5,765 bases of DNA, from assembly GCA_014871545.1 (NCBI GenBank), contig WGSR01000107.1, forward strand, positions 1 to 5,765, given 5' to 3'. Positions within the stretch are counted from its first letter, which is position 1. Each line of letters begins with the position of its first letter. Of the stretch, positions 1 to 5,428 are shown one piece after another. The position numbers were made by a program, and so were the translations under genes. The notes under the pieces are model-generated. The model saw only the letters and a program-made list of their open reading frames with translations. It did no database searches and was not told where the DNA came from. This DNA is from Collinsella sp. (GTDB taxonomy: Bacteria > Actinomycetota > Coriobacteriia > Coriobacteriales > Coriobacteriaceae).

Positions 1-55
1 GAGCACAACCTTGCCAAGGTTGGGGTCGCGGGTTCGAGCCCCGTTGTCCGCTCCA
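1..55 (+). tRNA. tRNA-Gly(GCC), 5' end cut off by the window edge
   Basis: This is the 3' part of a glycine tRNA. The anticodon stem-loop is complete, with anticodon GCC at 13-15 between CAACC and GGTTG. It is followed by the variable loop, the T-arm with GGTTCGAG, the acceptor 3' strand TGTCCGC and an encoded CCA (53-55). All 55 bases are identical to 2132-2186 of the complete tRNA-Gly downstream, so about 21 bases of the 5' end are missing only because the window starts here. Similarity between the two copies stops directly after CCA. Confidence 0.97.
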
Positions 56-63
56 AACGCAAC

Positions 64-95
64 AGCCCGACTACTACGGTAGCCGGGCTTTTTTT
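64..95 (+). terminator. Intrinsic terminator of the first tRNA-Gly unit
   Basis: The stem AGCCCG/CGGGCT continues, after one A-C mismatch, into CTAC/GTAG. It is closed by a TACG tetraloop of the stable C(UNCG)G type and followed directly by seven T (89-95). It starts 8 bases after the tRNA CCA end, so it ends the upstream tRNA transcript and insulates the GH13 gene. Confidence 0.93.
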
Positions 96-160
96 GTACC
101 TATCTCCTAGGCTCGAACCCGAGAGGGGGCGAGCGTTTTGGGTCGTGGCTGTGGCGTTGT

Positions 161-191
161 TTGTCGCGAATGTCCGCTTTGGGCGTATCAT
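161..191 (+). promoter_or_regulatory. Weak candidate promoter for the GH13 gene
   Basis: TTGTCG (161-166) and TATCAT (186-191) resemble -35 and -10 boxes, but the spacer is 19 bp and the -35 is poor. A start near 198 would give a leader of about 37 nt. The terminator at 64-95 implies that the gene needs a promoter in 96-220, and this is the best pair I found. Confidence 0.28.
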
Positions 192-218
192 CGTGGGCAT
201 CTCGCATAACCTCGTTGC

Positions 219-234
219 AAGGGAGATATGTCCC
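219..234 (+). promoter_or_regulatory. Shine-Dalgarno of the GH13 gene inside a small dyad
   Basis: AAGGGAG (219-225) is a good Shine-Dalgarno sequence 9 bases before ATG 235, and it decides the start. The bases GGGAGATATGTCCC (221-234) form an imperfect dyad whose GGGA/TCCC arms could pair and hide the Shine-Dalgarno next to the start codon. The same GATATGTCCC 10-mer occurs in both arms of the hairpin before nrdG. Confidence 0.7.
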
Positions 235-1968
235 ATGGCTACAGAAAAGTCTTCTTCGCGCTCATGGATGTCCGATGCCGCGATCTATCAGATCTACCCG
301 CGCTCGTTTAAGGATTCGACTGGTTCGGGTCTGGGCGATATCGCGGGCATTACCCAGCAGATGGACTATCTTGAGCGACTGGGTATCGAGGCCATCTGGC
401 TGAGCCCGTTTTATCCATCGCCTCTTGTCGATGGCGGCTATGATGTGGCGGACTACTGCGATGTCGACCCGCGTCTCGGCTCGCTTGACGACTTCGATGA
501 CATGATCGCTGCGGCTCACGCGCGCGGCATCAAGGTCATCGTCGACATCGTGCCCAACCATTCATCCAACCAGCACCCCTGGTTCAAAGCCGCTCTTGCC
601 GCCGGCCCCGGATCGCCCGAGCGCGCCCGTTATATCTTCCGCGATGGTCGCGGCGAGCATGGCGAGCTGCCTCCCACCAATTGGAATGCCAACTTTGGCG
701 GCCCCGCATGGACGCGTGTTGCGGACGGTCAGTGGTATCTGCACATGTTTACGCCCGAGCAACCGGACTTTGACTGGTCATGCCCCGAGGTTCATGCGCT
801 CTTTTGCGACGTCCTGGCGTTTTGGAGCGATCGAGGCGTCGACGGCTTTCGCATTGATGTGGCGCAGGGTCTCGCCAAGGATCTCGACCGCGATGACCTC
901 GACCGGTGGCATCTCGCCGAGGGCGATGACATGGTTGACGACGGCACCCATCCGCTGTGGGACCGCAATGAGGTCCACGAGATCTATCGCGAGTGGCGCC
1001 GCGTGTTCGACCGCTATAATCCGCCGCGCAGTGCCGTTGCCGAGGCGTGGGTGCTGCCCGAGCGCCAGTATCTCTATGCGCGTCCCAGCGAGCTTGGCCA
1101 GACATTCAACTTTGAGTTTGCCAAGGCCACTTGGACCTATGATGACATGCACACTGCAATCGAGAAGGGCTTGAAGGCAGCCGTCGAATCCGATTCCGCC
1201 TCGACCTGGGTACTCTCCAACCACGACGTGCCGCGCGTGGCGACACGCTATGCCCTGCCGCAAATCAAGGCGACGCGCTACCACCAGATTGCGCTCGACT
1301 GGCTCTTACGCGACGGGTTGTCTTATGACGAGGACCGTGAACTCGGCGAGCGCCGCGCGCGGGCGGCCCTTTTGCTTGAACTGGCGCTTCCGGGCTCGGC
1401 ATACGTGTATCAGGGTGAGGAGCTCGGCCTTTTTGAGGTGGCTGACATCCCGTGGGCTGCACTCGAAGATCCTACTGCGACCAATACGCGCGGACCGAAG
1501 CGTGAGAAGGGGCGCGACGGCTGCCGTGTGCCCCTGCCGTGGGTGGCGGCGGACGATCCCGCGCAGGGCGGATCGTTTGGGTTTTCGCCGGCGGAAGCCG
1601 ATGCGGCGCCCCATCTGCCGCAACCTGCATGGTTTTCCGATTACGCTGCCGATAGGGAAGAAGCGGACCCGACATCGATGCTTGCGCTCTATCGTGACGC
1701 CCTCTGGCTTCGGCGCAAGCTGCGCGGTTGCGCCAACGATCTTGCGTGGCTCGATCTTGACGGGCGCACCGGTCTTGCGGATGGTGCCGAGGGCGCCGAG
1801 GGCGGCGTCATCGCCTATCGCCGCGACAACGGCTGGGCGTGTGTGACGAACTTCGGCGCAGCAGCCGTGGAGCTGCCGGCGGGCAGGGTCCTGCTCACCT
1901 CATCACCGCTTGCAGACGGCAGGCTCGCGCAGGACAGCTCTGCCTGGATCATGCTCGGTGAGATGTAG
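235..1968 (+). CDS. GH13 alpha-glucosidase (oligo-1,6-glucosidase/maltase type)
   Basis: A 577-residue cytoplasmic glycoside hydrolase family 13 enzyme expected to release glucose from the non-reducing end of alpha-glucosides (maltose, isomaltose, related oligosaccharides or sucrose). The family's conserved regions are in order: GGYDVADY (67-74), DIVPNHS (104-110), GFRIDVA (204-210) with nucleophile Asp208, VAEAWV (268-273) with acid/base Glu270, and SNHD (328-331) with Asp331. YQGEELGL (392-399), typical of exo-acting alpha-glucosidases, follows. The length is normal for the family and all catalytic residues are present. No signal peptide is seen. The order of motifs resembles actinobacterial AglA-like enzymes (probably subfamily GH13_30). 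Val209 after the nucleophile is linked to alpha-1,6 preference in other subfamilies, but that rule may not hold here. ATG 235 is chosen for its Shine-Dalgarno; an in-frame TTG at 94 lies inside the preceding terminator. The gene stands alone between two tRNA units, and no clear terminator follows. Confidence 0.93.
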   Translation: MATEKSSSRSWMSDAAIYQIYPRSFKDSTGSGLGDIAGITQQMDYLERLGIEAIWLSPFYPSPLVDGGYDVADYCDVDPRLGSLDDFDDMIAAAHARGIKVIVDIVPNHSSNQHPWFKAALAAGPGSPERARYIFRDGRGEHGELPPTNWNANFGGPAWTRVADGQWYLHMFTPEQPDFDWSCPEVHALFCDVLAFWSDRGVDGFRIDVAQGLAKDLDRDDLDRWHLAEGDDMVDDGTHPLWDRNEVHEIYREWRRVFDRYNPPRSAVAEAWVLPERQYLYARPSELGQTFNFEFAKATWTYDDMHTAIEKGLKAAVESDSASTWVLSNHDVPRVATRYALPQIKATRYHQIALDWLLRDGLSYDEDRELGERRARAALLLELALPGSAYVYQGEELGLFEVADIPWAALEDPTATNTRGPKREKGRDGCRVPLPWVAADDPAQGGSFGFSPAEADAAPHLPQPAWFSDYAADREEADPTSMLALYRDALWLRRKLRGCANDLAWLDLDGRTGLADGAEGAEGGVIAYRRDNGWACVTNFGAAAVELPAGRVLLTSSPLADGRLAQDSSAWIMLGEM

Positions 1969-2022
1969 GGGTCTCTTGCGGCGAGATTGCGTTTGCCCGC
2001 GCCTTCCGTGGTGGCTGATGTC

Positions 2023-2040
2023 TTCGCGAGGTTCGCGAGG
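2023..2040 (+). repeat. Tandem 9-bp repeat (TTCGCGAGG x2)
   Basis: Two exact adjacent copies of TTCGCGAGG (2023-2031 and 2032-2040) lie between the GH13 stop and the tRNA promoter. Each contains the palindrome TCGCGA. The rest of 1969-2049 shows no gene and no convincing terminator for the GH13 gene. The role of the repeat is unknown; it may be simple slippage or a binding site. Confidence 0.6.
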
Positions 2041-2069
2041 GCGTTGCAAAACTTTTTAAAAAAAAGTTC

Positions 2070-2098
2070 TTGCATAGGATGCGGGCATCACGTAAGAT
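2070..2098 (+). promoter_or_regulatory. Promoter of the tRNA-Gly/tRNA-Val operon
   Basis: The -35 box TTGCAT (2070-2075), a 17-bp spacer and the -10 box TAAGAT (2093-2098) form a sigma70-type promoter. Transcription would start near 2105, just before the mature tRNA at 2111. Directly upstream, 2050-2068 is an A/T tract (AACTTTTT, three A, AAAAAGTT) that resembles an UP element, as expected for a strongly expressed stable-RNA gene. Confidence 0.82.
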
Positions 2099-2110
2099 TA
2101 ATCCTCGTAA

Positions 2111-2186
2111 GCGGACATGGCTCAGTTGGTAGAGCACAACCTTGCCAAGGTTGGGGTCGCGGGTTCGAGCCCCGTTGTCCGCTCCA
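2111..2186 (+). tRNA. tRNA-Gly(GCC), complete
   Basis: A 76-nt cloverleaf. The acceptor stem is GCGGACA (2111-2117) with TGTCCGC (2176-2182), followed by discriminator T and encoded CCA (2184-2186). The anticodon stem CAACC/GGTTG encloses GCC at 2144-2146, which reads GGC/GGU glycine codons. The T-arm GCGGG/CCCGT holds TTCGAGC. It is the first gene of a two-tRNA operon and an identical copy, over the visible part, of the tRNA at 1-55. Confidence 0.98.
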
Positions 2187-2189
2187 TTT

Positions 2190-2264
2190 GGGCGTTTAGC
2201 TCAGGGGGAGAGCGCTTCCCTGACACGGAAGAGGTCAGAAGTTCAAATCTTCTAACGCCCACCA
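2190..2264 (+). tRNA. tRNA-Val(GAC)
   Basis: A 75-nt cloverleaf. The acceptor stem GGGCGTT (2190-2196) pairs over 7 bp with AACGCCC (2254-2260), followed by ACCA (2261-2264). The D-arm is GCTC/GAGC. The anticodon stem CTTCC/GGAAG (2215-2219/2227-2231) encloses anticodon GAC at 2222-2224, which reads GUC/GUU valine codons. It lies 3 bases after the CCA of tRNA-Gly, so both are processed from one transcript. Confidence 0.98.
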
Positions 2265-2272
2265 AATGTTCG

Positions 2273-2310
2273 CAGCTCAGAGGCTATGTCCTCTGGGCTG
2301 TTTTGTTTTT
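2273..2310 (+). terminator. Intrinsic terminator of the tRNA operon
   Basis: An 11-bp stem (2273-2283 with 2290-2300, one G-T wobble) has loop CTATGT and is followed directly by TTTTGTTTTT (2301-2310). It begins 8 bases after the tRNA-Val CCA end. This is the strongest terminator in the window. Confidence 0.95.
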
Positions 2311-2603
2311 CTACCAAGCACGCCGTCAAATATGCCACCAAATATTGATCCAAGGTCCCCGTAGAGGTGCCGGCAGATTGCATACGTCCTGGCCGACCGT
2401 GACCGCAACATGTTGGTCAAGCATAATCTTTTGGATTCTTTTGGCGTGAGCGGCTTGGTTTTGGTAGGATTTGTCAGCGGCTTGACTAAGGGGGTTTTAT
2501 AACTGCCATGCAGGTAGCCGTGTTGGTAACGTTTTACCGACTTCCCAAGAACCCCTCATTTTTAATGCGTCTGCAAAATGACTAATTGCTTTGACCTGCT
2601 GAA
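2311..2603. other. Intergenic region without a recognisable gene
   Basis: There is no gene I can support here. Two frames look slightly protein-like. On the + strand, ATG 2410 to stop 2500-2502 gives 30 residues with a hydrophobic C-terminal half, but it lacks a Shine-Dalgarno. On the - strand, ATG 2424 to stop 2326-2328 gives 32 residues ending in WINIWWHI; its open frame runs upstream to a stop at 2497-2499. Either could be a gene remnant, and I do not recognise either. The region also contains two copies of AGCGGCTTG (2449-2457 and 2476-2484) and a folded stretch at 2490-2563 described separately. Confidence 0.5.
2490..2563 (+). other. Possible branched RNA fold ending in a T run
   Basis: GGGGGTT (2490-2496) can pair with AACCCCT (2550-2556). 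Inside lie two hairpins: CTGC-CAT-GCAG (2503-2513), and TTGGTAA/TTACCGA around loop CGTT (2523-2540). Five T follow at 2559-2563. This could be the end of a small RNA or an unusual terminator. No well-spaced promoter precedes it: TTGTCA at 2471 and TATAAC at 2498 are 21 bp apart. The stems are short, so chance is possible. Confidence 0.3.
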
Positions 2604-2619
2604 ACACTATATGTTGTGT
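2604..2619 (+). promoter_or_regulatory. NrdR box (strong)
   Basis: ACACTATATGTTGTGT matches the NrdR-box consensus ACACWATATATWGTGT at 15 of 16 positions. NrdR is the zinc-finger/ATP-cone repressor that controls ribonucleotide reductase operons in response to (d)ATP. The box sits directly before the -35 of the proposed nrdD promoter. It is flanked by two copies of TTTGACCT (2590-2597 and 2619-2626). Confidence 0.9.
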
Positions 2620-2649
2620 TTGACCTAAAAAAAGAATACAGGATATAGA
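2620..2649 (+). promoter_or_regulatory. nrdDp: Candidate nrdD promoter
   Basis: TTGACC (2620-2625, 5 of 6 to consensus), an 18-bp spacer and TATAGA (2644-2649, 4 of 6) would start transcription near 2656 and give a leader of about 220 nt. The position between and over the two NrdR boxes fits repression. A weaker alternative is TTGCTT (2586-2591) with TATATG (2608-2613), in which the strong NrdR box would cover the -10 and transcription would start near 2620. Confidence 0.55.
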
Positions 2650-2651
2650 TG
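2636..2651 (+). promoter_or_regulatory. Second, weaker NrdR box
   Basis: ATACAGGATATAGATG matches the NrdR consensus at only 10 of 16 positions. However, it lies exactly 32 bp downstream of the strong box, about three helical turns, which is the usual spacing of paired NrdR boxes. It covers the proposed -10 of the nrdD promoter. The spacing supports it more than the sequence does. Confidence 0.55.
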
Positions 2652-2655
2652 CCTC

Positions 2656-2876
2656 TTTGTCGTATGATAGATGGCGGACAGAGAACGAGAACCTTATTCG
2701 CCCCATTTGGACACGTCTTTGAGCCGCTTGATCGGCCGCGAGGATTGTCCGCATGAGGACTTATGGTTTATCGAGAACACAGATTGCGCGACGGCGCCGC
2801 AAGACAGGGGCAAGCCCTGCCGGGTATCGTTTGGCTCTGAAGCGCGATGAGGCTACGATGCGAAAGAGGCAAGAGG
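2656..2876 (+). promoter_or_regulatory. Long, possibly structured nrdD 5' leader
   Basis: About 220 nt of non-coding leader precede nrdD. Visible pairings are: GCGGACA (2674-2680) with TGTCCGC (2746-2752); GCCG/CGGC around 2723-2734; CAGGG/CCCTG (2805-2809/2815-2819); and TGCCTCTTT (2650-2658) with AAAGAGGCA (2863-2871), which includes the nrdD Shine-Dalgarno. The last pairing forms only if transcription starts upstream of 2650. I see no cobalamin riboswitch, T-box sequence or leader-terminator, so no known riboswitch class is assigned. Confidence 0.4.
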
Positions 2877-5099
2877 ATGAAGATCATCAAGCGCAGCGGC
2901 ACCGAGGTTGTCTTTGACATCGATAAGATCGTCAATGCCATCCGTGCCGCAAACTTGGAGGTCGAGGAGAGCTCTCGTCTTACCGACCGCCAGGTGGTTT
3001 ACGCGGCGCAAAACGTCGCCGAGGCATGCGAGAACGCGGGCCACACTGTTTCGGTCGAGGAGATTCAGGATTTGGTCGAGGACGAGATCATGCGTCTCGA
3101 CTGCTACGAGGTTGCCCGCCACTACATCATCTATCGCTATGTTCAGAGCCTGAAGCGCCAGAAGAACACGACCGATGACAAGATCCTGTCGCTGATCGAG
3201 TGCAATAACGAAGAGGTCAAGCAGGAGAACTCCAACAAGAACCCGACCGTCAATTCCGTTCAGCGTGACTACATGGCCGGCGAGATCTCCAAGGACCTGA
3301 CTCAGCGTGTGCTGCTGCCTCAAGAGATCGTGGATGCCCATAATGAGGGCCTGATCCATTTCCACGATTCGGATTACTTTGCCCAGCACATGCACAACTG
3401 CGATCTGGTGAACCTGGAGGATATGCTCCAGAATGGTACTGTTATCTCGGGTACGCTGATTGAGAAGCCGCACAGCTTCTCGACCGCCTGCAACATCGCG
3501 ACGCAGATCATCGCCCAGGTTGCTTCCTCCCAGTACGGTGGCCAGTCGATTTCGCTGACCCATCTTGCCCCGTTCGTCGAGGTGAGCCGTCAAAAGATTC
3601 GCGGCGAGGTCGCCCGCGAGCTCGAGGAGCTCGGCGTTTCCGCATCTCCCGAAAAGGTCCGCGAGGTTGTTGAGGACCGTCTGCGTGACGAGATCCGTCG
3701 CGGCGTTCAGACGATTCAGTATCAGGTCGTGACCCTTATGACCACGAATGGCCAGGCGCCGTTTGTGACGGTCTTTATGTATCTCAATGAGGCCCGTACG
3801 CCCCAGGAGAAGCACGACCTTGCCATGATTGTGGAGGAGACGCTTCGTCAGCGCTATGAGGGCGTTAAGAACGAAGCCGGCGTGTGGATCACCCCGGCGT
3901 TCCCCAAGCTCATCTACGTGCTCGAGGACGATAACGTTCACGAGGATTCCCCGTACTTCTACCTGACTCAGCTGGCTGCGAAGTGCACCGCCAAGCGCAT
4001 GGTGCCCGACTACATCTCTGAGAAGAAGATGCGCGAGCTCAAGCTGTCGAAGGGCGAGACCGCGGGCAACGGCGACTGCTATACCTGCATGGGTTGTCGC
4101 AGCTTCCTGACGCCCGACCGCTCCGGTAACGGATTTAACAACGTGGCCAACGCGCTGAACTATGACCCGAACAAGCCCAAGTACTACGGTCGCTTTAACC
4201 AGGGTGTTGTGACCATCAACCTGCCTGATGTCGCGCTGAGCTCGCATCAGGATATGGACAAGTTCTGGAAGATCTTCGACGAGCGCCTTGAGCTGTGCCA
4301 CCGCGCCCTGCTGTGCCGTCATGAGCGTCTGATGGGTACGCTTTCGGATGCCGCACCGATTCTTTGGCAGTACGGTGCCCTCGCCCGCCTGAAGAAGGGC
4401 GAGACGATCGACAAGCTGCTCGTGGGCGGTTACTCCACCATTAGTCTGGGTTATGCCGGCCTGTACGAGTGCGTCAAGTACATGACGGGCCACAGCCACA
4501 CCGAGAAGGAGGGCACGCCCTTTGCCATGGCCGTCATGCAGCGCATGAACGACAAGTGCGCCGAGTGGAAGGCCGAAAGCGATATTGACTTCTCGCTGTA
4601 CGGTACCCCGCTTGAGTCGACGACCTACAAGTTCGCCAAGTGCCTGCAGCGTCGTTTTGGCATCATCCCGGGCGTGACGGACAAGGGCTACATCACCAAC
4701 AGCTACCACGTCCACGTGTCCGAGGAGATCGACGCATTCGACAAGCTCAAGTTCGAGGGTATGTTCCAGCAGCTTTCGCCGGGCGGTGCCATCTCCTACG
4801 TCGAGGTTCCCAACATGCAGGACAACCTCAAGGCTGTCATTCGCGTGATGCAGTACATCTACGACAACATCATGTACGCCGAGCTCAACACCAAGAGCGA
4901 CTACTGCCAGGTGTGCGGCTACGACGGTGAGATCAAGATTGTCGAGGATGACGGCAAGCTGGTGTGGGAGTGCCCCAATTGCGGCAATCGTGACCAGGAG
5001 AAGATGAATGTCGCTCGTCGTACGTGCGGCTACATCGGTACCCAGTTCTGGAACCAGGGCCGAACCGAGGAGATCCGCGACCGCGTGCTGCATCTCTAA
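2877..5099 (+). CDS. nrdD: Anaerobic (class III) ribonucleoside-triphosphate reductase
   Basis: A 740-residue cytoplasmic glycyl-radical enzyme that reduces ribonucleoside triphosphates to deoxy forms for anaerobic DNA synthesis. An N-terminal ATP-cone (about 1-95, starting MKIIKRSGTEVVFD) is the allosteric (d)ATP site. The catalytic barrel carries the active-site cysteines Cys175 (MHNCDLVN, equivalent to E. coli Cys175) and Cys407 (CMGCRSFL, the likely thiyl residue), followed by YYGRFNQGVVTINLP (436-450). A C-terminal zinc site has two CxxC pairs, Cys677/Cys680 and Cys699/Cys702. The radical glycine is Gly718 in RRTCGYIG (codon 5028-5030). The length is close to the E. coli enzyme and nothing is missing. 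ATG 2877 is preferred to in-frame ATG 2847 because AAAGAGG (2863-2869) lies 7 bases upstream and family members begin at this point. NrdR boxes upstream and nrdG downstream confirm the identity. Confidence 0.98.
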   Translation: MKIIKRSGTEVVFDIDKIVNAIRAANLEVEESSRLTDRQVVYAAQNVAEACENAGHTVSVEEIQDLVEDEIMRLDCYEVARHYIIYRYVQSLKRQKNTTDDKILSLIECNNEEVKQENSNKNPTVNSVQRDYMAGEISKDLTQRVLLPQEIVDAHNEGLIHFHDSDYFAQHMHNCDLVNLEDMLQNGTVISGTLIEKPHSFSTACNIATQIIAQVASSQYGGQSISLTHLAPFVEVSRQKIRGEVARELEELGVSASPEKVREVVEDRLRDEIRRGVQTIQYQVVTLMTTNGQAPFVTVFMYLNEARTPQEKHDLAMIVEETLRQRYEGVKNEAGVWITPAFPKLIYVLEDDNVHEDSPYFYLTQLAAKCTAKRMVPDYISEKKMRELKLSKGETAGNGDCYTCMGCRSFLTPDRSGNGFNNVANALNYDPNKPKYYGRFNQGVVTINLPDVALSSHQDMDKFWKIFDERLELCHRALLCRHERLMGTLSDAAPILWQYGALARLKKGETIDKLLVGGYSTISLGYAGLYECVKYMTGHSHTEKEGTPFAMAVMQRMNDKCAEWKAESDIDFSLYGTPLESTTYKFAKCLQRRFGIIPGVTDKGYITNSYHVHVSEEIDAFDKLKFEGMFQQLSPGGAISYVEVPNMQDNLKAVIRVMQYIYDNIMYAELNTKSDYCQVCGYDGEIKIVEDDGKLVWECPNCGNRDQEKMNVARRTCGYIGTQFWNQGRTEEIRDRVLHL

Positions 5100-5110
5100 T
5101 ACCGCTCCGG

Positions 5111-5249
5111 GGCTGAGCCGGGAGGGCCGCTTGGGCATTTGCTCGCTATTTCGGACAGTCCTGCGCAAGACGAAGGCCACATTAAGTGGCCTTCTTTGCG
5201 TGCGGAACTCATATCGAGCAAAAGCCCAAGCGGCCCTCTCGGCTCAGCC
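5111..5249. repeat. Large inverted repeat, 35-bp arms, between nrdD and nrdG
   Basis: Arm 5111-5145 is complementary to 5215-5249 at 33 of 35 positions. The exceptions are one G-T wobble (5121/5239) and one A-A mismatch (5137/5223). The 69 bases between hold a further nested stem, CGCAA/TTGCG enclosing GAAGGCCAC/GTGGCCTTC. The whole 139 nt could form one long hairpin starting 12 bases after the nrdD stop. No target-site duplication is visible at the edges and no transposase is present. It may be a MITE-like or REP-like intergenic element, or an elaborate transcript 3' end. Confidence 0.85.
5172..5197 (+). terminator. Probable nrdD terminator nested in the inverted repeat
   Basis: A perfect 9-bp stem, GAAGGCCAC (5172-5180) with GTGGCCTTC (5186-5194), has loop ATTAA and is followed by TTT (5195-5197). 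The T run is short, so termination may be partial. It lies 72 bases after the nrdD stop, at the centre of the larger 5111-5249 repeat. Confidence 0.65.
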
Positions 5250-5428
5250 AAGTTGACGTAGCGGAGATGCGGTTCGCGGTCTGCTCACTCCTCGAAGTTC
5301 TTAGCGGAAATAATTCGAGCTGCAGCTGCGATTTACTTGCGATGGCGGTTGAGCCGCAACCCAGTTTTTATTAGACCTCGAACCCTATACTCGATGTTCG
5401 TTTCGTTCATTGAGTTGCCCTTTGCATA
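5250..5428 (+). promoter_or_regulatory. nrdD-nrdG spacer with a weak candidate nrdG promoter
   Basis: No gene is seen here. TATACT (5386-5391) is a fair -10 box, but the -35 positions (AGTTTT, 5363-5368) are poor. GGTTG/CAACC (5347-5351/5357-5361) followed by TTTTT (5365-5369) resembles a weak terminator. CTCGAA/TTCGAG (5291-5296/5314-5319) is a 6-bp inverted repeat, and AGCTGCAGCT (5318-5327) is a palindrome. I found no NrdR box here, so independent nrdG control by NrdR is not supported. Confidence 0.25.

Noticed and set aside
94..234. N-terminal extension of the GH13 protein by 47 residues from TTG 94
   Set aside because: The TTG lies in the T run of the terminator and has no Shine-Dalgarno. 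The family fold begins shortly after ATG 235, which has a good Shine-Dalgarno.
2117..2449. A 110-codon + strand frame
   Set aside because: It runs through tRNA-Gly, tRNA-Val and their terminator and has no protein-like motif.
2497..2754. An 85-codon - strand frame upstream of nrdD
   Set aside because: It covers the NrdR boxes and nrdD promoter, has no recognised domain and lacks a clear ribosome binding site. I kept only the remark that it may be a remnant.
2847..2876. Ten extra residues at the NrdD N-terminus from ATG 2847
   Set aside because: The ATP-cone begins at MKIIKRSG as in homologues, and the Shine-Dalgarno at 2863-2869 fits ATG 2877.
2656..2876. Cobalamin riboswitch or T-box in the nrdD leader
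   Set aside because: Neither the cobalamin box nor the T-box antiterminator motif is present, and there is no terminator before nrdD. The tRNA-Gly-like stem alone does not make a T-box.
2853..5180. A 775-codon open frame on the - strand opposite nrdD
   Set aside because: It is the mirror of the strong GC-biased codon usage of nrdD. Its translation is low-complexity (Val/Leu/Ala/His/Asp-rich) without any recognisable motif, and nrdD is certain.
5111..5249. Insertion sequence or CRISPR array
   Set aside because: There is no transposase, no visible target duplication and no repeated spacer pattern. There is only one pair of inverted arms.
5186..5374. A 62-codon + strand frame between nrdD and nrdG
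   Set aside because: Its first third is the arm of the inverted repeat. It has no Shine-Dalgarno and no family resemblance.
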